From CAVPHV01 sp963704825 (GTDB lineage: Bacteria; Actinomycetota; Acidimicrobiia; Spongiisociales; UBA5794), in NCBI GenBank assembly GCA_963704825.1, contig CAVPHV010000005.1:62001-126000 (forward strand): DNA of 64,000 nt. The letters run 5' to 3'. The position numbers and the translations under genes were made by a program. Below the pieces are notes generated by a model. That model was not told the DNA's origin, searched no databases, and saw only the letters and a program-made list of their open reading frames with translations. Positions within the stretch are counted from its first letter, which is position 1, and every line of letters begins with the position of its first letter. This document shows positions 35,001 through 44,500 of the stretch, in pieces.

Positions 35001-38000
35001 CCTGTGGCGACCGCTGTGGTGCAGGCCCCTCCTGCCCCGGCGGTGGGAGGTGGCGACATGTACTCCGAATTGGGGCATCTGTTCGCCGACTTCCTCGCCA
35101 AGGGCCAACAGATCTTCAGCGGCCAGACAGCCCCTGCACCCGCCGAAGCACGTCAGGCGTCGTTCAGCTACGACCGCCCGGTTGTCGTCACCGGAGCGGG
35201 CGTTGGCCTTCCCGGCGGCGCAAAAGTCTTCGGTGACGACAAGGTGCCAGCGCTGCTGGCGGGAGAGCAATTCATCAGTTCCATTCCGCCGAGCGAGCGC
35301 CAGAAGATCACCAACAAGAAGGTGACCCGGCTGGTCAAGTCTGAAGCCGGCGGCGGCCACTTCGAGGTCATCGACGACCCCGCGGACGTCATCAAGCTGG
35401 CCGGGCAAGGCGGCGAGATCGACTTGGTGAGTGAGTTCGGGTTCCCCGCCGAACGGGCGGATTCTCTGGACCGGAGCAGCGCGCTCGCCATCGGAGCGGG
35501 GATCGACGCCCTGCGCGACGCCGGCATCCCGCTGGCCATGCACTACAAGGACACCACGACCGGCACCAAGCTCCAGGAAAGGTGGCTCCTGCCCGAGGCC
35601 TACCGGGACACCACCGGGGTGATCTTCGCCTCCGCCTTCCCCGGCGCCGACGGGATGATGGATGAGATCGACAAATACCACGAGACGGAAATGCTCGAGG
35701 CCCGCCGCGACGATCTGCTCGACCTGCAGTCCCGGCTCGAGGAACTCGGTGGCAGCACAGAGTTGGCTGACGAAATCCTACGTCGGATCGCCGAACTCAA
35801 CGCCGAGATCGATCACGCCGACTACCACTTCAACCGCAAGTTCCTCTACCAAGCCGTGTCGTTCGGCCACGCCCAGTTCGCGGAGTACATCGGTGCTCGC
35901 GGCCCGAACACGCAGATCAATGCGGCCTGCGCCAGCACGACGCAGGCGGTCGCCATCGCGGAGGATTGGATCCGCGCCGAACGCTGCGATCGTGTGGTCA
36001 TCATCTCCGGCGATGACGTCACGAACGACCATCTGCTCGAGTGGATCGGCACTGGATTCCTCGCCATGGGCGCCGCCGCGACCGATGAGTCGGTCGAAAC
36101 TGCCGCCCTCCCCTTTGACCGTCGCCGCCACGGCCTGATTCTCGGTATGGGCGCCGCCGCCATCGTCGTCGAGCGTCCCGAGTCCGCCGCCGAGCGCGGC
36201 ATCCTGCCGATCGCCGAGGTATTGAGCGCAGTCACGGCCAACAGCGCCTTCCATGGCAGCCGGCTCGACAGCACCCACATCCGCCACGTCATGGAGGACC
36301 TGATTTCCACTGCCGAACGCCGCTGGGGCATCGACCGCAACGCCATCGCCGCCAGCACCGTTTTCGTCTCCCATGAGACGTACACCCCGGCTCGGGGCGG
36401 CAGCGCACAGGCCGAAGTCGATGCGTTGCGTCACGTGTTCGGTGCGGCCGCCGATCAGATCGTCGTGTCGAACACCAAGGGCTACACCGGACATGCCATG
36501 GGCGTCGGGGTCGAAGACGTCCTTGCCATCAAGGCAATGGAAACCGGGCTGGTGCCACCTGTGCCGAACTTCAGGGAACCCGATCCCGACCTCGGCGTTC
36601 TGAACCTGTCCCGAGGCGGCGCCTACCCCATCGAATACGCGCTGCGTCTCGGCGCAGGTTTCGGGTCGCAGATCAGCTTGACGTTGTACCGCTACGTGCC
36701 GACCGGCGCCGCGGCGCGCCCCGCTCCGGGAGGGCTGGGATACGAGACGCGCCTTGCCGACCCGGCTGCCTGGCAACGCTGGCTCGAGTCGGTGACCGGC
36801 AACCCCGCGGCCACCGTCGAAATCGACAGGCGCACCTTGCGGGTACGCGACGATGGACCACCGTCGGTGCAACCGGCTGCGGCAACGCAGTTCGTGGCGC
36901 CGGCGGTGGCCTCGACCGGTACCGGATACCAGGTGCCGGGTACCTCGGCTGCGCCTGCGCCCGCTGCGCCTTCTCCTCCTGCCACCGCGGCCGTTCCTGC
37001 TGCAGCAACCCCGACGGCGACACAGACACCGGTCCCCGCGCCTGCGGGGGATACGGCCGGATCTCCGTCCGGAGATCCGGTAGCCGACAAGGTGCTGGCC
37101 ATTGTGTCGGCCCAAACCGGGTATCCGCCCGACATGTTGGACCTCGACCTCGACCTCGAAGCCGACCTCGGCGTCGACACCGTCAAACAAGCCGAAACGT
37201 TCGCCGCCATCCAAGAGGAATACGGCATCGAACGCGACGACACCCTGGCACTCCGCGACTACCCCACCCTCAGCCACGTCATCGGATTCGTCAAAGACAA
37301 ACGACCCGACCTCGCGGCTCCTTCGGAGCCGTCCGCAGATTTGGGCGGAGCCCAAACTGCGACACCAGCGCCGGCCAGTGACGACGCAGTGGCCGACAAG
37401 GTGCTGGCCATTGTGTCCGCCCAAACCGGGTATCCGCCCGACATGTTGGACCTCGACCTCGACCTCGAAGCCGACCTCGGCGTCGACACCGTCAAACAAG
37501 CCGAAACGTTCGCCGCCATCCAAGAGGAATACGGCATCGAACGCGACGACAACCTGGCACTCCGCGACTACCCCACCCTCAGCCACGTCATCGGATTCGT
37601 CAAAGACAAACGACCCGACCTCGCGGCTCCTTCGGAGCCGTCCGCAGATTTGGGCGGAGCCCAAACTGCGACACCAGCGCCGGCCAGTGACGACGCAGTG
37701 GCCGACAAGGTGCTGGCCATTGTGTCCGCCCAAACCGGGTATCCGCCCGACATGTTGGACCTCGACCTCGACCTCGAAGCCGACCTCGGTGTCGACACCG
37801 TCAAACAAGCCGAAACGTTCGCCGCCATCCAAGAGGAATACGGCATCGAACGCGACGACAACCTGGCACTCCGCGACTACCCCACCCTCAGCCACGTCAT
37901 CGGATTCGTCAAAGACAAACGACCCGACCTCGCGGCTCCTTCGGAGCCGTCCGCAGATTTGGGCGGAGCCCAAACTGCGACACCAGCGCCGGCCAGTGAC

Positions 38001-41000
38001 GACGCCGTCACCGCCACCGTCCTCGGGATCGTCTCCGAGCAGACCGGGTATCCAACCGACATGCTCGACCTCGATGCCGACCTCGAAGCCGACCTCGGTG
38101 TCGACACCGTCAAACAAGCCGAAACGTTCGCCGCCATCCGCGACCAATACGGCATCGAACGCGACGACAACCTGGCACTCCGCGACTACCCCACCCTCGC
38201 CCACGTCATCGCCTTCGTCTACGACCGCGCCCCCGGCCTTGCGGCTGCTACCGCACCCGTGGCTGCTACCGCACTCGCCGCTGCTCCGCAGCCGTCAACT
38301 GCGACAGCCGCGACCGCCTCGGCCGACGACGCAGTGACCGCCACCGTCCTCGGGATCGTCTCCGAGCAGACCGGGTATCCAACCGACATGCTCGACCTCG
38401 ATGCCGACCTCGAAGCCGACCTCGGTGTCGACACCGTCAAACAAGCCGAAACGTTCGCCGCCATCCGCGACCAATACGGCATCGAACGCGACGACAACCT
38501 GGCACTCCGCGACTACCCCACCCTCGCCCACGTCATCGCCTTCGTCTACGACCGCGCCCCCGGCCTTGCGGCTGCTACCGCACCCGTGGCTGCTACCGCA
38601 CTCGCCGCTGCTCCGCAGCCGTCAACTGCGACAGCCGCGACCGCCTCGGCCGACGACGCAGTGACCGCCACCGTCCTCGGGATCGTCTCCGAGCAGACCG
38701 GGTATCCAACCGACATGCTCGACCTCGATGCCGACCTCGAAGCCGACCTCGGTGTCGACACCGTCAAACAAGCCGAAACGTTCGCCGCCATCCGCGACCA
38801 ATACGGCATCGAACGCGACGACAACCTGGCACTCCGCGACTACCCCACCCTCGCCCACGTCATCGCCTTCGTCTACGACCGCGCCCCCGGCCTTGCGGCT
38901 GCTACCGCACCCGTGGCTGCTACCGCACCCGCCGCTGCTCCGCAGCCGTCAACTGCGACAGCCGCGACCGGCGATGCGCCTTCGGCCGAATCCGATCTCA
39001 TGGTTGGGGACGATGTCGCCGCCGCCGGAATCCCGCGCCGCATACCGACCGCGGTGTTGCGACCCGACCTGGATTTGTGCGCTCCGACAGGAGTGTCCAT
39101 CGACGACACCAGCCGCATCGTGGTGATGATGGATCACGGTGGCATCGGCAAGAAGCTGGTCAAGCGCCTGGAAAAGCTCGGAGCTGCGGTGCTTGCCATC
39201 GAGGATGCTCCCGACGCGGATGAGCTGAAGAGCCGACTCGATGCGTTCGCCGCCGACGGCACCATCCAGGGCGTCTACTGGCTTCCGGCTCTCGATCCCG
39301 AAGCTGCCATCGCCGACATGGACCTCGCCGCGTGGCGAGAAGCGCTGCGCACCCGGGTCAAGCTCCTCTTCGAGACGATGCGTCACCTCTACGGGAGTAT
39401 CGGCGAAGCGGGTACCTTCCTCGTAAGTGCCACCCGCCTCGGCGGACGGCATGGCTACGACGACGCCGGAGCCGTCGCCCCGATGGGCGGGGCAGTGACC
39501 GGATTCACCAAGGCGTTCAAACGCGAGAAGCCCGAAGCATTGGTGAAGGCGGTCGACTTCGAAGCCGGCCGCAAAACCGCGACCCCGGCCGAAGCACTCA
39601 TCGCTGAGACGTTGCGTGACCCCGGCGCGGTTGAAATCGGTCTGACCGGCGATCGGCGCTGGACCGTAGCGGTCGTCACGGAGGACCTGCCCGAGGAGCC
39701 CGCAGGCCTGGCCCTGAACGCCGACTCCGTGTTCGTCGTCACCGGCGCCGCCGGCAGCATCGTCTCGGCCATTACCGCCGACCTTGCCAGGGCCAGCGGC
39801 GGCGTGTTCCACCTGCTCGACCTCATCCCCGAGCCTGCTCCTGACGATGAGGACATCGCCGCCTTCGCTGCCGACAAGGATGGCCTCAAGCGCACCATCT
39901 TCGAGCGGCTCAAGGCCGCCGGCGAGCGAGCGACCCCCGCCATGGTCGATCGTCAGATCGCCGGCATCGAACGTAGCCACGCCGCGCTCGCCGCCATCCA
40001 AGCGATCGAGACCGCCGGCGGCACCGTCCACTACCACAGTGTCAACCTGCTCGACGGCGACGCCGTCGGTGACGCCATGGCCAAGGTACGAGACGTCAGC
40101 GGCAAGGTCGATGTGCTCCTCCATGCCGGCGGCTTGGAGATCAGCCGCCTGCTCCCCGACAAGGAGCGCTCCGAGTACGACCTGGTCTTCGACGTGAAGG
40201 CCGACGGCTGGTTCAACCTGCTGCGTGGCCTCGGCGATACCCCAATCGGTTCGACGGTGGGCTTCAGTTCTGTGGCCGGCCGCTTCGGCAACAACGGCCA
40301 AACCGACTACAGCGCCGCCAACGACTTGCTGTGCAAGTTCGCATCAAGTTTCCGCACCAGCCGACCCGACACTCTCGGCATCGCGATCGACTGGACGGCT
40401 TGGGGCGACATCGGGATGGCGACCCGCGGCTCGATTCCCACCGTGATGAAGGCCGTCGGCATCGACATGCTTCCCGCCGCCGCCGGGATCCCGATCGTGC
40501 GACGCGAACTCACCGGCCGCGCCGTCGGGGGCGAGGTCGTCATCGGGCAGCGACTCGGCCTCTTGCTCGACGAGTTCGAGCCAACCGGAGGCCTCGACCT
40601 ATCCGATGACAGCAAGCTCAGCGGGTTGCTCGGCAACGATGCCGTGATTCAGGCCGTATCGAAGTTCGGCATCTACTCCGGCCTGGTCGCCACTGCAGAA
40701 CTGGATCCAACCGTGCAGCCGTTCCTCTACGACCATCAGATCGACGGCACTGCAGTGCTGCCGGGCGTCATGGGCGTCGAAACCTTCGCCGAGGTCGCCA
40801 AGGTGGCGTTCCCCGAGCTCGCGGTCGCCGCCGTCGAGGACGTCAACTTCATGGCGCCGTTCAAGTTCTATCGCGACGAACCGCGTACCGTCGAGGTGGC
40901 CGCCACCTTCACCGTCGATGGCGGTGACGTCATAGCGGACTGCGAACTGATAGGAACGAGGACGCTGGCCAACCAACCGGAACCGCAGCGCACCGTCCAC

Positions 41001-41522
41001 TTCACCGCGAGAGTCCGTCTCAGCCCCGAGGCCGCGAGCGTGGACACCACAGATGTCCCCGAGTTCATAGGCACGGTGGCCGACGCTACCGCCATCTACC
41101 GGATCTTCTTCCACGGCCCCACCTACCAGGTGCTCGACCAGGCAGGTCGAGTCGATGACATGGCGGTCGGCCGGTTTGCCGAAGACCTGCCGCCGAACCA
41201 TCTGCCCGAGAGCCTGCGCACCACCACCTGGCCGCGGCTCGCCGAGTTGGCGTTCCAGACCTCTGGAGTGCTCGAGATTGGCCGCGACGGGACGATGGCG
41301 CTGCCGATGCATATCGATCGCGTCACCTATGCAGGCGACCCGGCCATGGCGAAGGGCCGGATTCATGCAGTCGTCACCCCGCGCGATGGGGGATTCGACG
41401 TGCGCGTCGCCGACGAGAAGGGCACGACGTTCGTCGACATGCGGGGATACCAGACGGTGCAGCTGCCCACTCCTCTCGACGAGGACGCGGTAGCTCCACT
41501 CCACGACGCGATGACCGCCTAG
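32100..41522 (+). CDS. giant iterative PKS / PUFA-type lipid synthase: KS-AT-KS-ACP(x6)-KR-DH
   Basis: 3140 residues. KS1 (about 8-475) is PfaA-like with the C218, H352, H392 triad (DAACASA, EGHGTST, SNIGHLK). The AT (about 600-925) has S700 in GHSLGEY and HAFH at 802-805, the malonyl-type signature. KS2 (about 1025-1540) is divergent but keeps C1277, H1425, H1465 and has a coiled-coil-like insert. Six ACPs (about 1655-2260) have the attachment residue as Thr in GVDTVKQAE at 1694, 1797, 1900, 2003, 2112 and 2221. The KR (about 2330-2790) has Y2737 in the GQTDYSAAN motif. The hot-dog DH (about 2830-3125) has H2879 in YDHQIDGTAVLPG. No ER or thioesterase is present. GAGGAG lies 9 nt before the ATG. 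The likely product is a long, partly unsaturated or hydroxylated acyl chain. Confidence 0.9.
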   Translation: MVEKAKRAVAVVGVGAVLPDAPNADAYWENLRSGRYSITEVDPATHWDPALYYDPDPKAPDKTYSIIGGWVHDWDWSPLEWRLPIPPKVSDAMDRTQKWSVMASREALIDYGYPDRPLDPDRTAVVLGNAMAGDKHYLTALRAYFPEYADELTQAPSFAALPGDVQGAVIDELRTGIRARFPDITEDTMPGELGNIIAGRVANLYNLHGPNFVVDAACASALAAIDAAVEGLEQGDYDAVLTGGIDANMGVPSFIKFCKIGALSATGTRPYHDGADGFVMGEGAAVMLLKRLEDAERDGDHIYAVIRGIGGSSDGKGKGITAPNPIGQEFAISRAWRNAGLVPDSATLIEGHGTSTRVGDVVEAESIGRVFAGLGLKPGSIPLGSVKSNIGHLKSSAGAAGMLKAAMALDSKLIPPSLGGTEPNPNIDFATSPLFINKELREWKTEPGQVRSAGVSAFGFGGTNFHIVLEEYIPGRLQLDGAKSSYSVVSPQPTAQVRDTDLKTPLRGALVIGDDNEAAVVARLGTVVEQAASGVAPQPAPPAEADLRAPVRVAIDYGDAAELAKKGEKALKAFETSNPGMWKALSKQGVFVGEGPAQMVAFLYTGQGSQYANMLHTLRENEPVVRDVIAEADEIMEPILGKPLSDYIYADPNDSDAVMQAEMQLRQTEITQPAVLTIDNALTALLASYGIHPDMVMGHSLGEYGALVASGAMPFADALEAAAGRGREMASIEVADPGLMVAVFAPLDDIIKVTEEVDDYVVVANLNSTRQAVIGGSTAGVEEASRRLAAAGAQVIPLPVSHAFHTEIVGAASDPLRVLLQRLRLESPSIPLVANTDGEFYPMGPNVVPKMIDILGKQIASPVQFVKGLNTLYDAGCRVFIEVGPKKALQGLAEDVLGEDPTVVTLFSNHPKAGDVVTFNQALCGLYAAGHGVGTRPETATPTAEPERRSPMTSLETKRDPNAAAAVPVATAVVQAPPAPAVGGGDMYSELGHLFADFLAKGQQIFSGQTAPAPAEARQASFSYDRPVVVTGAGVGLPGGAKVFGDDKVPALLAGEQFISSIPPSERQKITNKKVTRLVKSEAGGGHFEVIDDPADVIKLAGQGGEIDLVSEFGFPAERADSLDRSSALAIGAGIDALRDAGIPLAMHYKDTTTGTKLQERWLLPEAYRDTTGVIFASAFPGADGMMDEIDKYHETEMLEARRDDLLDLQSRLEELGGSTELADEILRRIAELNAEIDHADYHFNRKFLYQAVSFGHAQFAEYIGARGPNTQINAACASTTQAVAIAEDWIRAERCDRVVIISGDDVTNDHLLEWIGTGFLAMGAAATDESVETAALPFDRRRHGLILGMGAAAIVVERPESAAERGILPIAEVLSAVTANSAFHGSRLDSTHIRHVMEDLISTAERRWGIDRNAIAASTVFVSHETYTPARGGSAQAEVDALRHVFGAAADQIVVSNTKGYTGHAMGVGVEDVLAIKAMETGLVPPVPNFREPDPDLGVLNLSRGGAYPIEYALRLGAGFGSQISLTLYRYVPTGAAARPAPGGLGYETRLADPAAWQRWLESVTGNPAATVEIDRRTLRVRDDGPPSVQPAAATQFVAPAVASTGTGYQVPGTSAAPAPAAPSPPATAAVPAAATPTATQTPVPAPAGDTAGSPSGDPVADKVLAIVSAQTGYPPDMLDLDLDLEADLGVDTVKQAETFAAIQEEYGIERDDTLALRDYPTLSHVIGFVKDKRPDLAAPSEPSADLGGAQTATPAPASDDAVADKVLAIVSAQTGYPPDMLDLDLDLEADLGVDTVKQAETFAAIQEEYGIERDDNLALRDYPTLSHVIGFVKDKRPDLAAPSEPSADLGGAQTATPAPASDDAVADKVLAIVSAQTGYPPDMLDLDLDLEADLGVDTVKQAETFAAIQEEYGIERDDNLALRDYPTLSHVIGFVKDKRPDLAAPSEPSADLGGAQTATPAPASDDAVTATVLGIVSEQTGYPTDMLDLDADLEADLGVDTVKQAETFAAIRDQYGIERDDNLALRDYPTLAHVIAFVYDRAPGLAAATAPVAATALAAAPQPSTATAATASADDAVTATVLGIVSEQTGYPTDMLDLDADLEADLGVDTVKQAETFAAIRDQYGIERDDNLALRDYPTLAHVIAFVYDRAPGLAAATAPVAATALAAAPQPSTATAATASADDAVTATVLGIVSEQTGYPTDMLDLDADLEADLGVDTVKQAETFAAIRDQYGIERDDNLALRDYPTLAHVIAFVYDRAPGLAAATAPVAATAPAAAPQPSTATAATGDAPSAESDLMVGDDVAAAGIPRRIPTAVLRPDLDLCAPTGVSIDDTSRIVVMMDHGGIGKKLVKRLEKLGAAVLAIEDAPDADELKSRLDAFAADGTIQGVYWLPALDPEAAIADMDLAAWREALRTRVKLLFETMRHLYGSIGEAGTFLVSATRLGGRHGYDDAGAVAPMGGAVTGFTKAFKREKPEALVKAVDFEAGRKTATPAEALIAETLRDPGAVEIGLTGDRRWTVAVVTEDLPEEPAGLALNADSVFVVTGAAGSIVSAITADLARASGGVFHLLDLIPEPAPDDEDIAAFAADKDGLKRTIFERLKAAGERATPAMVDRQIAGIERSHAALAAIQAIETAGGTVHYHSVNLLDGDAVGDAMAKVRDVSGKVDVLLHAGGLEISRLLPDKERSEYDLVFDVKADGWFNLLRGLGDTPIGSTVGFSSVAGRFGNNGQTDYSAANDLLCKFASSFRTSRPDTLGIAIDWTAWGDIGMATRGSIPTVMKAVGIDMLPAAAGIPIVRRELTGRAVGGEVVIGQRLGLLLDEFEPTGGLDLSDDSKLSGLLGNDAVIQAVSKFGIYSGLVATAELDPTVQPFLYDHQIDGTAVLPGVMGVETFAEVAKVAFPELAVAAVEDVNFMAPFKFYRDEPRTVEVAATFTVDGGDVIADCELIGTRTLANQPEPQRTVHFTARVRLSPEAASVDTTDVPEFIGTVADATAIYRIFFHGPTYQVLDQAGRVDDMAVGRFAEDLPPNHLPESLRTTTWPRLAELAFQTSGVLEIGRDGTMALPMHIDRVTYAGDPAMAKGRIHAVVTPRDGGFDVRVADEKGTTFVDMRGYQTVQLPTPLDEDAVAPLHDAMTA
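37057..37080 (+). repeat. 24-nt inverted repeat at the edge of the ACP array
   Basis: Arms CCGGATCTCC and GGAGATCCGG with a 4-nt loop GTCC, in frame inside the synthase gene, exactly where the Pro/Ala linker meets ACP1. Confidence 0.9.
37080..38975 (+). repeat. tandem ACP-coding repeats: three 309-bp and three 327-bp units
   Basis: Six carrier-domain units in tandem. The spacing of the key Thr codon is 309 bp between ACP1, 2, 3 and 4, and 327 bp between ACP4, 5 and 6. Units fall into two near-identical DNA groups: ACP1-3 (LDLDLDLEADLG, QEEYGIE, linker DLAAPSEPSADLGG) and ACP4-6 (LDLDADLEADLG, RDQYGIE, linker GLAAATAPVAATA). ACP2 and 3 differ by very few bases, as do ACP4, 5 and 6, showing recent duplication or gene conversion. 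Confidence 0.95.
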
Positions 41523-41538
41523 GGGGAAGCGCCACAGC

Positions 41539-44500
41539 ATGAAGTTCTCGCGGATCGCGATCATCAACCGGGGCGAGCCCGCGATGCGATTGATCAACGC
41601 GGTCGGCGAGTTCAACGTGGAGCGTGGCACATCGCTGCGCACCATCGCGCTGTATACGGCCCCGGACCGCCAGGCCATGTTCGTGCGCGAAGCCGACGAG
41701 AGATACGACCTCGGTTCGGCTGCCTTCACCGATCCTCAGGGGCGCCGCATGCTGCGCTATCTCGACTACGAAGCGCTCGAGAAGTCCCTGATCGCCACCG
41801 GAGCCGACGCGGCATGGGTTGGTTGGGGTTTCGTGGCCGAACACGCTGCCTTTGTCGATTTGTGTCAACGGCTCGGCGTCGTGTTCATCGGACCAGACGC
41901 CGACGTGATGCGCAGACTCGGCGACAAGATCACCTCCAAGCGGATCGCGGAGTCGGCCGATGTTCCTGTCGCGCCGTGGTCCGGCGGACCGGTCGAGACT
42001 CTCGAAGAAGCTCGTCGACATGCCGACCGGCTGGGCTACCCGGTGATGATCAAGGCCACCGCCGGTGGCGGGGGCCGCGGTATCCGCCGGGTGACGGCCC
42101 CCGACCAGTTGGAAGCGGCATTTGGTGCAGCCAAGTCCGAGGCGTTCGGCGCCTTCGGCGACGACACCATGTTCATCGAGTCGATGGTGAGTGGCGCCCG
42201 CCACATCGAGGTTCAGATCATCGGTGACGACGCCGGCACGGTGTGGCCGGTCGGGGTCCGTGACTGCTCGGTCCAGCGCCGGAATCAGAAACTCCTCGAA
42301 GAGGCACCCTCCCCCAGCCTCACCCCGGAACAGGATCGTGACGTGAAGGAAGCTGCGGTCCGCTTGGGAAATGCGGCCGGATACCGCAGCGCTGGAACCG
42401 TCGAGTTCCTCTACGACGAGTCGTCGCGGGCATTCAGCTTCATGGAGGTGAACGCTCGGCTCCAGGTCGAACACCCCGTTACCGAGCTCACCACCGGGGT
42501 CGACATGGTCAAGCTCCAACTCGCGGTCGCCAACGGCGAGCTGCTCGAAGGCACTCCTCCCGTCACGATCGGCCATTCCATCGAGGCTCGGCTGAACGCC
42601 GAGGACCCCGAACGCGGCTTCGCCCCCGCGCCCGGGGTCGTCGAGCTGCTCAGGATGCCGGTCGGTCCCGGCATCCGAATCGACACGGGCATCGAGGTGG
42701 GCGACGCCATCGCCCCCGAGTTCGATTCGATGGTCGCCAAGGTCCTGTCCTACGGCACCACCCGAGAAGAAGCCCGCGGCCGGCTGGTGCGCGCCCTCAG
42801 CCAGATGCGGGTCATCATCCGCGACGGGACTTCGAACAAGGCCTTTCTGCAGGGATTGTTGGCTCATGAGGACTACCGCGCCGGCAAGTTCGACATCGGA
42901 TGGGTCGACGGGCTCGTCGCCGATGGAAGGCACATCGCAGATGACAACTCCGGCCTCGCCCTCATCGCGGCGGCCATCGCCGCCTATGACGAGCAGCTGA
43001 CGACGGACGTCGCTCGTTTCCGGGCCGCGGCTGCCCGAGGCCGACCGGCAGTCGACGATCACGATGGCCAGGTTGTGCGCTTGCGTCACCGTGGACAGCG
43101 CTACAGCCTCCAGGTCGAGCGGACCAGCGACGCGACCTACCGAGTCATGTGCGAAGGGGCCACGGTGGCCGTCGACGTCGAAGACTTGGGCCGAACCGGC
43201 TTCCGCCTCACGTGCGCCGGGCGTTCCTACCGAGTCCTGGGTGTTGTCCACGGCGCTACCCACGTCATCGAGGTCGACGGTATCTCCCACCGCGTGACCC
43301 ACGACGAAGGCGGGGTCGTCCGTGCTCCCTCGCCGTCGGTGGTGGTTGCGATGCTGGTCGAGCCCGGCGACCGCGTGAAGCCCGGTGACCGCCTCGCCGT
43401 GATCGAAGCGATGAAGATGGAGACCACGCTCGTCGCCGAGCTTCCCGGCACAGTGGGCGAAATCCTGATCGGCGAGAACGTCCAGGTCGCCACCGGTACG
43501 CCGCTGCTGCGAATCGACCCGGACGCCGATGTCGTCGGAGAGGAAACCGGCAGGCGGATCGACCTCGCCCCTCTCGCTCTGGCCTACGACGATCTGTGGC
43601 ATCGCGGCTGTCACCACTACCTCGAGAGCCTCCGCAACATGCTGCTCGGTTGGGACGTCGGGCCGGAGTATCTGCGCGACCTCGCCGCTCCGGGAAGCAG
43701 CCGATGCCCGCGTGGCGCCTCCGACCCGGACGTGCGCGCCATCGAGGACGAGGTCCTCGGCATCTTTCTCGACATCATCGCGCTCTTCCGTCGCGCCCCT
43801 CGCGGGGACGAAACTGAGACTGAGCGCCGCAGCAGCGAGGAGTACCTCTTCGACTACCTGCGTGACCTCGGCGCCAGCGCCGACCGCCTCCCCGCGCGAT
43901 TTGTCGAACAGCTGCGCAGGACGCTGGCCCACTACGGTATCGAATCGCTCGAACCGTCGCCGCAGCTCGAACAGGCGCTCTATCAGATCGCCAGGTCACA
44001 CGCCCGGATGGGCCGGCAAATCCAAGCCGTCCTCACCGTCCTCGACGATCGCCTCGCCCACGCTGAGGATGGCGGCGAACGGTTCCGCCGGTTACTCGAC
44101 CGATTGATCCAGGAGACCAGGAGCCGTTATCCGGCCGTCAACGACATCGCTCGTGAAATCCACTACCGGTCGCTCGACATGCCGTTCCTGGAGCAGATCA
44201 GGGCGCAGAAATATGAAGAAGTCGAGCAGATCCTCGAGTACCTCGCCGCCAATCCGCAGGCCCCCGACGTTCCCGAAAAGGTGACCGAACTGGTCGAATG
44301 TCCGCAGCCGCTCAAGCCTCTCCTCTCGAGCCGGTTCGGCGCCGCCTCACCGCAGATGCAGCGAATCATGCTCGAGGTGATCACCCGGCGCTACTACCGA
44401 ATCCGTCATCTGGGACCGTTCACGACCTATGAAGCTGATGGCTTCCTGTTCTCTGCGGCGAACTACGACTTCGAGGGGCGCCCCATCCACGTCGTGAGCA

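Noticed and set aside
35778..38204. 808-codon open frame antisense to the synthase gene
   Set aside because: It mirrors the KS2/ACP coding region; its repeated segments are the reverse of the ACP repeats, with no recognisable domain. Long antisense frames are expected in GC-rich genes.
37080..38975. Possible CRISPR or satellite array
   Set aside because: The 309/327-bp repeats are in frame and encode carrier domains; there are no short repeats with unique spacers.
41374..43932. 852-codon open frame antisense to the carboxylase gene
   Set aside because: The opposite strand encodes clear biotin carboxylase and BCCP motifs; the antisense product shows no domain and no plausible start.
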